A DNA stretch of 64,000 nt from Arthrobacter sp. ISL-48 (GTDB lineage: Bacteria; Actinomycetota; Actinomycetes; Actinomycetales; Micrococcaceae), in NCBI RefSeq assembly GCF_018613805.1, contig NZ_JAGGPL010000003.1, positions 186,001 through 250,000 of the forward strand. Direction: 5' to 3'. The translations under genes were made by a program, and so were the position numbers. Positions within the stretch are counted from its first letter, which is position 1. The number at the start of each line of letters is the position of its first letter. Shown here in pieces: positions 1 to 13,244 of the stretch. The notes under the pieces are model-generated. The model saw only the letters and a list, made by a program, of their open reading frames with translations, was not told the origin of the DNA and ran no database searches.

Positions 1-795
1 CCGGCAACGGAAGCTGCCGGGCTGGTTGTCATGGCGCTGGCCGCAGGGTACCGGCACTTCGACACGGCAGCGATGTACGGCAATGAAACCGGGGTTGCAC
101 GTGGCATCAGCTCACTTTCCGGTTCCGACGGCGGCAGCGGCGGCTCGGGGGAATCCTCACCCGGGATGTCACGCGAGAACGTTTTTATCACCACAAAGGT
201 CTGGAACGAGGACCAGGGGTATGACAGAACCCTCAGGGCTTTCGATACCTCCATGATTAACCTTGGCCTGGACTACGTGGACATGTATCTGATCCATTGG
301 CCTTGCGCCAGGCGGGGGTTGTTCCTCGAAACGTACCGTGCCCTCGAAACGCTGTACCGCGAAGGGAAAGTGCGTGCCATCGGAGTCTGCAACTTCCAGC
401 CCACGCATCTGGACCAGTTGCTACAGAAGGCCGAAGTGGTCCCGGCGGTGAACCAGATCGAACTGCATCCCTGGCTCCAGCAGGCTGAACTCAGGGAGAA
501 ACACAAGGAGCTCGGCATCCGGACCGAGGCCTGGAGTCCGCTGGGGCGGGGACAGGTCCTGGCCGATCCGGTTGTCCAGGCCTGCGCTGCCGAACACCAC
601 AGGACTCCCGCCCAGGTCATCCTGCGATGGCACATCCAGCTCGGTCATATCACCATCCCGAAGGCAAGTTCGGAGGCCCGGATCAGGGAAAACCTGGACA
701 TCTTCGGGTTTGAGCTCTCGGACCGGGATATGGCCGCCCTCGCGGAGTTGGACCGTGGCCACCGATCCGGTTCCCACCCCGACAACGTCAATTAG
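1..795 (+). CDS. Aldo/keto reductase, 5' end cut by the window
   Basis: NADPH-dependent reductase of the AKR fold, close to the 2,5-diketo-D-gluconate reductase type. The open frame runs to base 1 without a stop, and the usual first ~40 residues (first strand of the barrel) are missing, so the true start lies outside the window; the ATG at 31 is internal. All four catalytic-tetrad residues are visible: Asp and Tyr in HFDTAAMYGNE, Lys in FITTKVWNED and His in YLIHWP. The C-terminal cofactor segment IPKASSEARIRENLDIF is typical. A short Gly/Ser-rich insert (SGSDGGSGGSGESSPG) follows the Tyr. It sits 10 bases before the hydrolase gene and may be co-transcribed with it. The substrate cannot be told from sequence. 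Confidence 0.93.
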   Translation, partial: PATEAAGLVVMALAAGYRHFDTAAMYGNETGVARGISSLSGSDGGSGGSGESSPGMSRENVFITTKVWNEDQGYDRTLRAFDTSMINLGLDYVDMYLIHWPCARRGLFLETYRALETLYREGKVRAIGVCNFQPTHLDQLLQKAEVVPAVNQIELHPWLQQAELREKHKELGIRTEAWSPLGRGQVLADPVVQACAAEHHRTPAQVILRWHIQLGHITIPKASSEARIRENLDIFGFELSDRDMAALAELDRGHRSGSHPDNVN

Positions 796-805
796 GACCA
801 GGGTA

Positions 806-1735
806 ATGAAAACAGCGGACCCCCGACCTTCCACCACGCCCTCCTACTTCAGCCCGGAGCTTGCCGCACGGACCACGGCATCAGGCATCGAGCTCGGCGA
901 CGGCAATGTGGCCTACTGGACGTACGAACCAGTCCGGGTGGTGCCGGAGACCCGAACGATCCTGGTCATCCACGGCTTCCGCGGCGACCACCACGGCCTG
1001 CTCAGGGTGGCCGACCAGCTTCCGGAGATGCGAATCATCATGCCTGACCTCCCTGGTTTCGGCAGCTCCGGCGCCTTTGCCTCAGGTCAGCACACAGTGG
1101 AGAACTATGGCCGGTTCATCGCCGATTTCATGGCGGCCTTGGGCCTCGGCGCGGACACTGTGCTGCTGGGCCACTCCTTCGGTTCGATCATCGCTGCCCA
1201 TTTCGTAGCAGCCAACCCCGGCGCCGTTACCCCGCTGATCCTCATCAATCCCATTGCCGCGCCCGCCCTTGAGGGCCCCAAGGGCATCATGACCAAGCTG
1301 GCCGTCCTCTATTATCGGCTCGCCGCCCGGCTTCCCCGCCGCCTGGGGCTGGCCCTGCTCCGGAGTCCGCTGATTGTCCGGGTGATGAGCGAGGCCATGG
1401 CCAAGACTGACGACAAGGAACTGCGCCGCTTCATCCATGGCCAGCACCATGCCTACTTCAGTGCGTTCGCCAACAGGGAAAGCCTGCTCGAATCGTTCAC
1501 GGCATCAGTGAGCGGGCATGTCGCCGAGGTGGCCGGAAAGCTCACGCTGCCGGTCCTGCTGGTTGCCGGTGAAAAAGACGAGATCGCCACCTTGCCGGAC
1601 CAGCACCGCCTGGCCACGCTGTTGCCGGAGGGAATGCTCCAGGTAATTCCCGGCGTCGGACACCTGATCCACTACGAAACGCCGGAGCAGGCCGCCGGCT
1701 TCATCCGCAGCTTCCTTAAGGACCACCCCGCGTGA
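806..1735 (+). CDS. Alpha/beta hydrolase
   Basis: A 309-residue alpha/beta-hydrolase. The start is the ATG at 806, 10 bases after the reductase stop; the frame is open further upstream, but that part lies inside the reductase gene and does not look like hydrolase. The oxyanion-hole segment ILVIHGFRGDHHG is near residue 50, the nucleophile elbow GHSFGS has Ser at residue 124, and the acid and histidine follow as VAGEKDE and GVGHLIHYE near the C-terminus. No signal peptide is seen, so it is probably cytoplasmic. Its stop overlaps the glycosyltransferase start by 4 bases (GTGA), indicating translational coupling. The substrate is unknown: esterase, lipase and C-C hydrolase roles all remain possible. 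Confidence 0.9.
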   Translation: MKTADPRPSTTPSYFSPELAARTTASGIELGDGNVAYWTYEPVRVVPETRTILVIHGFRGDHHGLLRVADQLPEMRIIMPDLPGFGSSGAFASGQHTVENYGRFIADFMAALGLGADTVLLGHSFGSIIAAHFVAANPGAVTPLILINPIAAPALEGPKGIMTKLAVLYYRLAARLPRRLGLALLRSPLIVRVMSEAMAKTDDKELRRFIHGQHHAYFSAFANRESLLESFTASVSGHVAEVAGKLTLPVLLVAGEKDEIATLPDQHRLATLLPEGMLQVIPGVGHLIHYETPEQAAGFIRSFLKDHPA

Positions 1736-2823
1736 AAATAGTCATCGATGCCCGATTCACCCGGACCGACCACCACGACGGCATCAGCCGTTACGGGGCC
1801 AGCCTCATCGCGGCAACCGCCAGGATCGCTGACGTCTCCATGCTCATCAGCGACCCCCGCCAGCTGGAACTGCTGCCGGACGTCCCCTATACGCTCATCA
1901 ACAGCCCGCTCTCCCCCATGGAGCTGTTCGTGGCCCGCAAGGTGAACCCGCTCGGCGCGGACGTGGTGGTCTGTCCCATGCAGACCATGGGCAGCTGGGG
2001 GCGGAAGTACGGACTGGTTCTGACCCTCCATGACCTCATCTACTACGAACACCCTGCTCCCCCGGGATTCCTCCCCGCGCCGGTGCGGGTGCTGTGGCGC
2101 CTCTACCACAAGGCCTTTTGGCCGCAGAGGCTCCTCCTTAACCGCGCGGACACCGTGGCCACCATCAGCAGGACCACTGAAGCCCTGATGGCGAAGTACC
2201 GCCTCACGCGGCGCCCCGTCAGAATTGTCAGCAATGCACCACAACCGGACTTGGAGCCGCGTGATCCGGGCGCCGGGGCCGACCATGTGCTGGTCTATAT
2301 GGGCTCGTTCATGCCTTACAAGAACGTGGAAACCATGGTGGCCGGGATGGCCGAGCTGCCGGACTTCACCCTTCATCTGCTGAGCAGGATCACCCCGCAG
2401 CGGCGGGCAGAGCTGGAAATCATGGTCCCGCCGGGCGCCAAGGTGGTCTTCCACAACGGCATTACGGACGGGGAATACGCAACCCTGCTGAAGCGGGCAA
2501 CGGCGCTGGTGAGCCTTTCCCGCGCTGAGGGATACGGCCTTCCCCTCGTCGAGGCGATGGCACTGGGCACACCCGTGATTGCCAGCGACATTCCAATCTT
2601 CCGGGAGGTGGGAGGCAAGGCGGCGTCATATGTGGATCCGGCCTCGGCCGCGGAATTCGCCGCCGCTGCAAAGAAACTGCGCGACGACGAACTCTGGCAG
2701 GAGGTTTCCCGCCTCTCCGTCGCGCGGGCCCGTGAATTCAGCTGGGATGAATCCGCGCGGCAGCTGGTGGACGTGGCCCACGATATCGTGGCGATGCGCT
2801 CCCGCCCGGGACGGTCAAGCTAA
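1732..2823 (+). CDS. Glycosyltransferase family 4 (GT-B fold)
   Basis: A 363-residue retaining glycosyltransferase. The N-terminal half has a Rossmann-like opening (KIVIDARFT), and the C-terminal nucleotide-sugar domain carries MGSFMPYKNVE and the family EX7E motif, with Glu266 and Glu274 in SRAEGYGLPLVE, followed by GTPVIASDIPIFREVGG. No membrane segment is seen, so it should act at the inner face of the membrane. The GTG start at 1732 overlaps the hydrolase stop. Its stop lies 13 bases from the convergent end of priA. A role in surface polysaccharide or glycolipid synthesis is likely, but donor and acceptor cannot be assigned. It is not obviously PimA. Confidence 0.88.
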   Translation: MKIVIDARFTRTDHHDGISRYGASLIAATARIADVSMLISDPRQLELLPDVPYTLINSPLSPMELFVARKVNPLGADVVVCPMQTMGSWGRKYGLVLTLHDLIYYEHPAPPGFLPAPVRVLWRLYHKAFWPQRLLLNRADTVATISRTTEALMAKYRLTRRPVRIVSNAPQPDLEPRDPGAGADHVLVYMGSFMPYKNVETMVAGMAELPDFTLHLLSRITPQRRAELEIMVPPGAKVVFHNGITDGEYATLLKRATALVSLSRAEGYGLPLVEAMALGTPVIASDIPIFREVGGKAASYVDPASAAEFAAAAKKLRDDELWQEVSRLSVARAREFSWDESARQLVDVAHDIVAMRSRPGRSS

Positions 2824-2836
2824 AGCACGGCGCACA

Positions 2837-4960
2837 CTAAAGGACGTCCACGCCGTCCAGCCGGACCTGTACAGGTTCTTCGCTCCGCCTGGCTGCGGCT
2901 GCAGCCCTGGCAGCCCTGAGGACCCTGGTCACCGTGGCTGCCTGCCCGTACGGGAAGAACAGCAAGGTGCGGACATCCTCCCCGGCGCGCCTGGGCATGG
3001 CAGGGCTGCCAAGGAGCAGGGGTGCAGGACCGGCGGTCCGCAGAGTGACGCCGGACGTTTCCAGCTGCCTTTCCACACTCTCGGTGAAATGCTCGACGGC
3101 GGTGCGTGGGCCTGTCACCGACGCGATCCGGACAGCGGGCGGGAGCTGGAGCTCCATCCGAAGGGACAGCTCCCGTTGCGCGTAGCCGGCCGGATCCCAA
3201 CGGAGCAGTGCGCCGACAGCGCCGCTGTCTGTCGCGGTGATGACGACGAGACCGTCCTCCGACGCAGGGCGTACGAGGGCCGCGGCGTTGAACCAGCGGC
3301 GCACAGTGTCCTCTCCGGCCCGGAGGTTTTCGCGCCGAAGCAGGGAGTCGCCGTCGAGGAGCAAGGCAGCTGCGTATCCGCCGTCCGCGACGGGTTCGGC
3401 GCCCACAGTGGCCACCACCAAGGCCTTGGCGTTGGCCACATCCGCCTTGACGTGGTCGCCGGAGGACGTGATGACAGTCTTGCCAGGGAAGGCCCGGCCG
3501 AGCTCTTCGGCCGTCCGCAGAACCCCGGTGGCACCCTTGCGGAGCGTCCGCCCGGTGCAGTGGACGCATTGCCAGTCCGGTGCCGGCGTTGAGCACCAGC
3601 GGCATTGCGGAATGGATGAACTGCCGCTGGCGCCGGCAATTGCCAAGGGGCCTTGGCAGGCGCCGCACCTGGCAGGTTCGCGGCAGGTTTGGCACACGAG
3701 GGACGGTGCGTAGCCTGCCCGCGCCACCTGAACCAGGACGGGTCCGCGTTCCAGTCCTTCCTTGGCGGCCCGCCAGGCTGCCCCAGGAAGCCGTGCAATC
3801 CGGGCGAGCGGGTCACGTTCCTGCTCAAAGCTGTCTGCGGTGTTGAGCACCCGGGGCACCGTCCGGCGCACCACGGCCCGGTCCGCGTCGACAGGCATGG
3901 CCCAGCCTGTTTCCACCAGACGTTGGAGCTCGGTGCTGCGGGTGTGGCCGGCCATCAGGCAGGCAGCCCCTTCCTGCTCCGCGCGCAGTAGGAGCACGTC
4001 CCGCGTGTGGGCGTAAGGAGCGCGCTGCTCGATGTGCAGGTCATTGCCGTCATCCCAGCAGGCCACGAGGCCCAAGTCCCGTACGGGGGCAAACGCGGCC
4101 GACCTGGTGCCGATGGCCACCCGCGCCGACCCGTCCAGGAGGCGCAGGAAGTTTCGGTAGCGAGGGGTGGGCCCGTCATCGGCCGTCAGCCGGGCAATGT
4201 CTTCCGCGGGCAGCAGTTCACCCAGGGCCGCTTCCAGCCGCTGGAGGTCGCGGTAGTCAGGGAGAACCACGAGCGCACCACGGCCGGATCCGCGCACGGC
4301 AGCCACCGCCTCCGCGACGAGTTTGGGCCACGCGGCGATGCCGAAACCCTGGAGCGGACTGAAGACAGCACGCGGAGCCCCGCCGTCCCGAAGGTGCCGG
4401 ACGAAGGCGGGACCATTGCGGTAGGCCTTCCAGCGCGTATCCGGTTCGCTGGCCGATTCGGAGACAGGGCCGGCGGGATGGTCCATGGCCTCCGGATTAG
4501 TCCCCGGGTCCGCAATTTGACCGGTCCCGGCGCCGGCCATGAATTCCTTCTCCAGGCGGGCCACCCGCGGTGGAACTGCGACGCGCAGGACATCACTTAC
4601 CGTCCCGGCGTAGCGGGCCGCCACGGCAGACGCCAGCTCACGGACTGCCGGCGTGAGGACGGAAACCGGAGAGACCACCTTTTGCAGGGGAACCAGGGCG
4701 TGGCCGGCGTCCGACTCAGCGACGCGTTCCAGAATGAAGCCCGCCAACTCCTGGCCGTTGAAACTGACCTTGACGCGCACCCCGGCTTGGGCTGAACCGT
4801 CCAGCCCTGCAGGCACGCTGTAGTCGAAGGGACGGTCAAGATGCGGCAAGGAGGACTCCACCAGTACCCGGGCAACCGGAAGCTGTGCAGCAAGCGCCGG
4901 GCCGGCCTGCGGGGCCTTGGCCGGGAACCCTTGCAGCAGGGACATCTGCCCTGAAGCCAT
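2837..4960 (-). CDS. priA: Primosomal protein N' (PriA), actinobacterial type with degenerate helicase motifs
   Basis: Replication-restart protein. The N-terminal 3'-DNA-binding domain begins VARVLVESSLPHLDRPFDYSVP. A central cysteine cluster of eight residues (CQTC, CGAC, CRWC, CVHC) would bind two zinc ions, and the C-terminal PriA domain is present. The ATPase motifs are eroded: the Walker A position reads SPLQGFGIAAWP instead of GxxGxGKT, and the DEEH box reads DDGND. This erosion is known in actinobacterial PriA, so it probably acts as a loader without helicase activity. The start is uncertain. I chose the ATG at 4960, preceded by AAGGGGG about 8 bases upstream; ATGs at 4990 and 5047 are in frame. 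It lies downstream of metK, last in the operon. Confidence 0.9.
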   Translation of the reverse strand: MASGQMSLLQGFPAKAPQAGPALAAQLPVARVLVESSLPHLDRPFDYSVPAGLDGSAQAGVRVKVSFNGQELAGFILERVAESDAGHALVPLQKVVSPVSVLTPAVRELASAVAARYAGTVSDVLRVAVPPRVARLEKEFMAGAGTGQIADPGTNPEAMDHPAGPVSESASEPDTRWKAYRNGPAFVRHLRDGGAPRAVFSPLQGFGIAAWPKLVAEAVAAVRGSGRGALVVLPDYRDLQRLEAALGELLPAEDIARLTADDGPTPRYRNFLRLLDGSARVAIGTRSAAFAPVRDLGLVACWDDGNDLHIEQRAPYAHTRDVLLLRAEQEGAACLMAGHTRSTELQRLVETGWAMPVDADRAVVRRTVPRVLNTADSFEQERDPLARIARLPGAAWRAAKEGLERGPVLVQVARAGYAPSLVCQTCREPARCGACQGPLAIAGASGSSSIPQCRWCSTPAPDWQCVHCTGRTLRKGATGVLRTAEELGRAFPGKTVITSSGDHVKADVANAKALVVATVGAEPVADGGYAAALLLDGDSLLRRENLRAGEDTVRRWFNAAALVRPASEDGLVVITATDSGAVGALLRWDPAGYAQRELSLRMELQLPPAVRIASVTGPRTAVEHFTESVERQLETSGVTLRTAGPAPLLLGSPAMPRRAGEDVRTLLFFPYGQAATVTRVLRAARAAAAARRSEEPVQVRLDGVDVL

Positions 4961-5081
4961 GGTTGCCACCCCCTTGTCAGGCTGTTTCATCCTCCACTGG
5001 TTTCTTCCTCCACTGGATACGACCAGCCAACCACTTGCCCCCGACATTTTCCATTTTCAGCGGGCAGGCTGGAGGGATGCG

Positions 5082-6317
<1,236 letters not shown>

Positions 6318-6395
6318 TCAACTACCTTACTGGTTGGGAATCGGACGTCCGGCACCATATGTCCCCGTGCTAAGAAACACGGCGGGGGCCTGGCG

Positions 6396-7628
6396 TCAGG
6401 CGCGGGGCGAAACGTGGTTCAGCTCGAAGCCGACCCGGCTAATGACAGCGCCTGAAACCTCGCTTTTGGTTCCTGACGCCAGCTGCGGCTCCGAGCCGGA
6501 GCGGGCCAGGATCACTACGGAGTTGGTGTCCTGGCCAAAAACCTTGTCCGTCCCCACATGGTTCACCACCAGCAGGTCGCAGCCCTTGCGTCTGAGCTTC
6601 GCTTCCGCGTACGCCAGCACGTCCCCCCGGCCGTCCCCGGTCTCCGCTGCGAAGCCGACAATCAGCTGACTTCGATCAGATACATCCCGGAGCTCCACGA
6701 GCTCCTGCAGGATGTCCGGATTCCGGACCAGCGTTATGACCGGATCCGCGGTGTCATCGCGTTTCTTGATCTTTGTGTCGGAGATCTCGGCAGGACGGAA
6801 GTCCGCTACAGCGGCAGCCATGATCACGACGTCGGAATCCGCCGCCGCTGCCAGCGCGGCTTCCCGCAGCTGCAGGGCAGTCTCCACCGTCACAACCTCG
6901 ACGCCGGCGGGTGGCGGCACCTCCATGTGGGCGGCCAGCAACCGGACGGACGCACCGGCGTTGCGGGCCGCGACAGCCAGGGCAACGCCCTGCTTGCCCG
7001 AGGAACGGTTGCCAAGGAAACGCACGGGATCCAACGGCTCGCGGGTCCCGCCCGCACTGATGGTGACGGTCCGCCCGGCCAGCGGAAGCTGGTAGTCGGA
7101 CCGGCCTTGGCTCAGGGCCATTGCGGCATCAAAGATAGCCTCCGGCTCGGGGAGGCGGCCAGGCCCTGAGTCGGCACCCGTGAGCCGTCCGCTTGCCGGA
7201 TCCAGCACGGCGATGCCGCGCCCGCGAAGCGTTTCCACGTTGGCGCGGGTGGCGGCGTGCTGCCACATCTCGGTATGCATGGCGGGGGCAAAAAGAACCG
7301 GCCCCCGGGCCATCAGCAGGGTGTTGGTGAGGAGATCGTTCGCCTGCCCGGTGGCCGCGCGGGCAATGAGGTCCGCTGTCGCCGGCGCCACCACGATCAG
7401 GTCTGCTTCATGGCCGAGCCGTACATGGTTGACCTGGTGGACGTCGTCGAAGACGCTATTGCTGACAGGATTGCCGGACAGCGCCTCCCACGTGGCGACG
7501 CCGACAAAGCGGGTGGCAGCCTCAGTGGGGATCACCGTGACGTCGTGGCCTGCTTCAGTAAAAAGCCGGAGGAGCGATGCCACCTTGTAGGCGGCAATCC
7601 CTCCCCCGACTCCGAGGACTATGCGCAC
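6396..7628 (-). CDS. coaBC: Bifunctional phosphopantothenoylcysteine decarboxylase / phosphopantothenate-cysteine ligase
   Basis: Catalyses two consecutive steps of coenzyme A synthesis, joining cysteine to 4'-phosphopantothenate and then decarboxylating the product. The N-terminal flavoprotein half opens with LGVGGGIAAYK, has the catalytic-histidine segment VNHVRLGHEADL and the substrate-clamp motif in the actinobacterial form PAMHTEMW. The C-terminal ligase half begins at about residue 190 with SAGGTREPLDPVRFLGN and ends with the CTP-binding type segment VNHVGTDKVFGQDTN. At 410 residues it is the usual fusion length. It follows rpoZ in the operon with a 49-base gap. Confidence 0.96.
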   Translation of the reverse strand: MRIVLGVGGGIAAYKVASLLRLFTEAGHDVTVIPTEAATRFVGVATWEALSGNPVSNSVFDDVHQVNHVRLGHEADLIVVAPATADLIARAATGQANDLLTNTLLMARGPVLFAPAMHTEMWQHAATRANVETLRGRGIAVLDPASGRLTGADSGPGRLPEPEAIFDAAMALSQGRSDYQLPLAGRTVTISAGGTREPLDPVRFLGNRSSGKQGVALAVAARNAGASVRLLAAHMEVPPPAGVEVVTVETALQLREAALAAAADSDVVIMAAAVADFRPAEISDTKIKKRDDTADPVITLVRNPDILQELVELRDVSDRSQLIVGFAAETGDGRGDVLAYAEAKLRRKGCDLLVVNHVGTDKVFGQDTNSVVILARSGSEPQLASGTKSEVSGAVISRVGFELNHVSPRA

Positions 7629-7677
7629 GTGACCTCCGTCAACAGGCAGTCTGCTTGGTTTACTGCTGGACTGCTGT

Positions 7678-7938
7678 TTACTCTGCAGCTTCGATCGGCG
7701 TGGAAACGAGCTTGCCTTCGTTGATCTCGCGCAAGGCGATGGACAACGACTTCTCGTTCAGCTTGGTGTCAACCAAGGGGCCGACGTACTCGAAAAGGCC
7801 CTCGTGCAGTTGGGCGTAGTAAGCGTTGATCTGACGTGCACGCTTGGCGCCGAAGATCACCAGGCCGTACTTGGAATCGGCTGCCTCAAGCAGCGAATCG
7901 ATCGGCGGGTTGATGATGCCTTCAAGGTTCGTGGACAC
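7678..7938 (-). CDS. rpoZ: RNA polymerase omega subunit
   Basis: An 86-residue omega subunit, which helps assemble and stabilise the beta' subunit of RNA polymerase. The helix segment [20 protein letters not shown] contains the conserved omega signature, followed by [12 protein letters not shown]. The C-terminal part ([13 protein letters not shown]) is the typical actinobacterial tail. It lies between gmk and coaBC, the conserved actinobacterial order, and is co-oriented with both at gaps of about 40-50 bases. Confidence 0.96.
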   Translation of the reverse strand: MSTNLEGIINPPIDSLLEAADSKYGLVIFGAKRARQINAYYAQLHEGLFEYVGPLVDTKLNEKSLSIALREINEGKLVSTPIEAAE

Positions 7939-7977
7939 GAATTCTCCAAATTCTAACGGGCTGGTGCGTTCCAGTGC

Positions 7978-8550
7978 TTAGCGCGGGTTCGGGGTCAGCC
8001 CCATGAGTGAAACAAGCTCGTCCGCTGCCCGGCGAACGTCATCATTGATGACGGTATGGTCAAACTCCGGTTCAGCGGCCAATTCCAGTTTAGCGGTTTC
8101 CAGCCTTTGCTGCTGTTCCTCGGCCGTTTCGGTGCCGCGGCCCACCAGCCGGCGCACCATTTCTTCCCAGCTGGGGGGCGCCAGGAAGACGAACTGGGCA
8201 TCCGGAACGGCTTCCTTAACCTGACGTGCGCCTTGGAGGTCGATCTCCAGCAGGACGGACCGGCCATCGGTAATCGCCTGGTTCACGCTGCTCCGGAGGG
8301 TGCCATAGCGGTTCTGGCCATGGACCACAGCCCACTCGAGCAGTTCACCGTCTTTAATCAGCCGGTCGAATTCGTCCGCGGTTTTGAAGAAGTAATGCAC
8401 TCCGTCCCGCTCTCCTGGCCGCGGTGCGCGGGTGGTGGCTGATACGGACAGCCAGACGCCGGGGTAGTTATCCCGGATGTAAGTGGACACGGTGCCTTTG
8501 CCAACAGCCGTCGGACCAGCGAGGACTGTCAGTCCAGGTTTCTTGCTCAC
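7978..8550 (-). CDS. gmk: Guanylate kinase
   Basis: Phosphorylates GMP to GDP with ATP. The 190-residue protein has the P-loop [10 protein letters not shown] at residues 11-20. The GMP-binding region follows as [21 protein letters not shown], and the LID region is [17 protein letters not shown]. It ends without extension. It is preceded by mihF (46-base gap) and followed by rpoZ, so probably part of the same transcript. Confidence 0.97.
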   Translation of the reverse strand: MSKKPGLTVLAGPTAVGKGTVSTYIRDNYPGVWLSVSATTRAPRPGERDGVHYFFKTADEFDRLIKDGELLEWAVVHGQNRYGTLRSSVNQAITDGRSVLLEIDLQGARQVKEAVPDAQFVFLAPPSWEEMVRRLVGRGTETAEEQQQRLETAKLELAAEPEFDHTVINDDVRRAADELVSLMGLTPNPR

Positions 8551-8596
8551 GTATTCCTTTGCGGCGGAGTTCGGGGATGGGCGGTACGGGTCCGCC

Positions 8597-8914
8597 CTAC
8601 TTCTCGTCTATAAAATCTACCAGCGCCTGGCGCTGGTGGATGCCCAGTCCGCGGACCCTGCGGGATGTTGCAATCCCCAATTGCTTCATAATGGCAGCCG
8701 CCCTCACCTTTCCGATGCCCGGAAGCGCCTCCAGCAGCTCCGCAACCCGCATCCTGGCAAGGGCGTCGTCAGCGGTGGCAGAGCTGATGAGGTCCCCGGC
8801 CGTTGTCTCCCCGTTCTTCAGGCGCTCTTTCGCCGCCGCCCGGGCGGCCCGGGCGGCAGCAGCCTTGTGCAGCGCATCAGCGCGTTCCGACGCGGATAAG
8901 GGTCGCAGGGCCAT
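8597..8914 (-). CDS. mihF: Integration host factor, actinobacterial type (mIHF)
   Basis: Small DNA-binding nucleoid protein of about 105 residues, unrelated to the IHF/HU fold of enterics. It has a basic Ala/Arg-rich helix ([18 protein letters not shown]) and a helix-two-turn-helix DNA-binding part with [20 protein letters not shown] and [11 protein letters not shown]. The start is a choice: the ATG at 8914 gives the usual MALRPL N-terminus, while an in-frame GTG at 8947 would add 11 residues and has no visible ribosome binding site. A candidate promoter at 8974-9002 fits the ATG with a leader of about 50 bases. It is adjacent to gmk, as in mycobacteria. Confidence 0.93.
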   Translation of the reverse strand: MALRPLSASERADALHKAAAARAARAAAKERLKNGETTAGDLISSATADDALARMRVAELLEALPGIGKVRAAAIMKQLGIATSRRVRGLGIHQRQALVDFIDEK

Positions 8915-8973
8915 GGAGAACACCCCCGGATTCGTCGGTCTGTCCACGGCATATGCCGTTGGACTTTTCCTGA

Positions 8974-9002
8974 AACCTACTCTTTGGTGAGCAGTGAATC
9001 AA
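8974..9002 (-). promoter_or_regulatory. Candidate promoter of mihF-gmk-rpoZ-coaBC-metK-priA
   Basis: On the minus strand TTGATT (8997-9002) and TAGGTT (8974-8979) are separated by exactly 17 bases, a good match to a housekeeping sigma-70 promoter in high-GC bacteria. It lies in the 75-base gap between pyrF and the mihF frame and would start transcription near 8967. It implies that the second half of the operon can be transcribed independently of pyrR-regulated transcription. Prediction only. Confidence 0.5.
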
Positions 9003-9022
9003 TGCATGCTGGAAACGGATAC

Positions 9023-9884
9023 CTACTCCCCTCGGAGCCCGTCAAGCGTACGCAGCGCCGCCTCGCGGACTCCCCGGGCTGACGGTCCTGCCGCGAGGAT
9101 TTCCCGGCTGGACGTTCCCAGCACCTGAGGGTACGCGGACCCGAAGGTCTTGCGCAGATCAGCCGGAGTCGCCCCCTGGGCACCGAGCCCGGGAGCTAGG
9201 ATGGGGCCGCGCACGGCCTGCAGGTCCATGCCCAGTTCGGACAGCGCGGGACCAACGGTGGCCCCCACGACGAGCCCCACCGAGCCGAGCGGGCCCGGAT
9301 ACCGGCGGTTCTCCGCTGCCGCCGCTTGGGTGATCCGCCGCGCCACGGAGTCGGTTCCGCCAAGGTGCTGCACGGAGGCCCCTTCCGGATTGGACGTCAG
9401 CGCCAGGACAAATACACCGCGGCCGCTTTCTGCCGCAAGGTCCAGGGCCGGCCGGAGCGACTCAAAGCCCAAGTACGGGCTCAAAGTCACCGAATCAGCC
9501 GCCAGCGGTGAACCGTCCCGCAGCCACGCATCCGCGTAGGCAGCCATGGTGGATCCGATGTCCCCGCGTTTCGCATCCGCGATGGTAAGGACCTGTGATT
9601 CCGCGGCGGCTGCCAGAACTTCTTCCAGGACAGCCATCCCGGCAGAACCGTGGCGCTCATAGAGTGCCACTTGCGGCTTGACCGCGGCAGCGAGGGTACC
9701 CACGGCCTCCAGGACCGCCAGCGAAAAGCGTTTGAGCCCGGCGGCGTCGTCGTCCAATCCCCAGCTCTGAAGCAGCGCCGGGTGCGGGTCAATGCCGACG
9801 CACAACGGGCCGCGGGCAGCCATGGCGGCCCCGAGGCGGGAGCCGAAGGACTCCCGCCTCGGGTTGGGAGCAGCGGCTGCAGCC

Positions 9885-9892
<8 letters not shown>
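9023..9892 (-). CDS. pyrF: Orotidine 5'-phosphate decarboxylase
   Basis: Last step of UMP synthesis, decarboxylating OMP. The 289-residue protein is the longer actinobacterial (type 2) form. The N-terminal [15 protein letters not shown] and the catalytic segment [13 protein letters not shown] with Lys108 are clear, and the C-terminal phosphate-binding part [19 protein letters not shown] is present. Its ATG overlaps the carB stop by 8 bases (ATGCCTGA), so it should be translationally coupled. Confidence 0.97.

Positions 9893-13243
<3,351 letters not shown>

Positions 13244-13244
<1 letters not shown>

Noticed and set aside
6363..6387. Hairpin CCCCGTG ... CACGGCGGGG between coaBC and metK
   Set aside because: Short with a bulge; no regulatory context, too weak to annotate.
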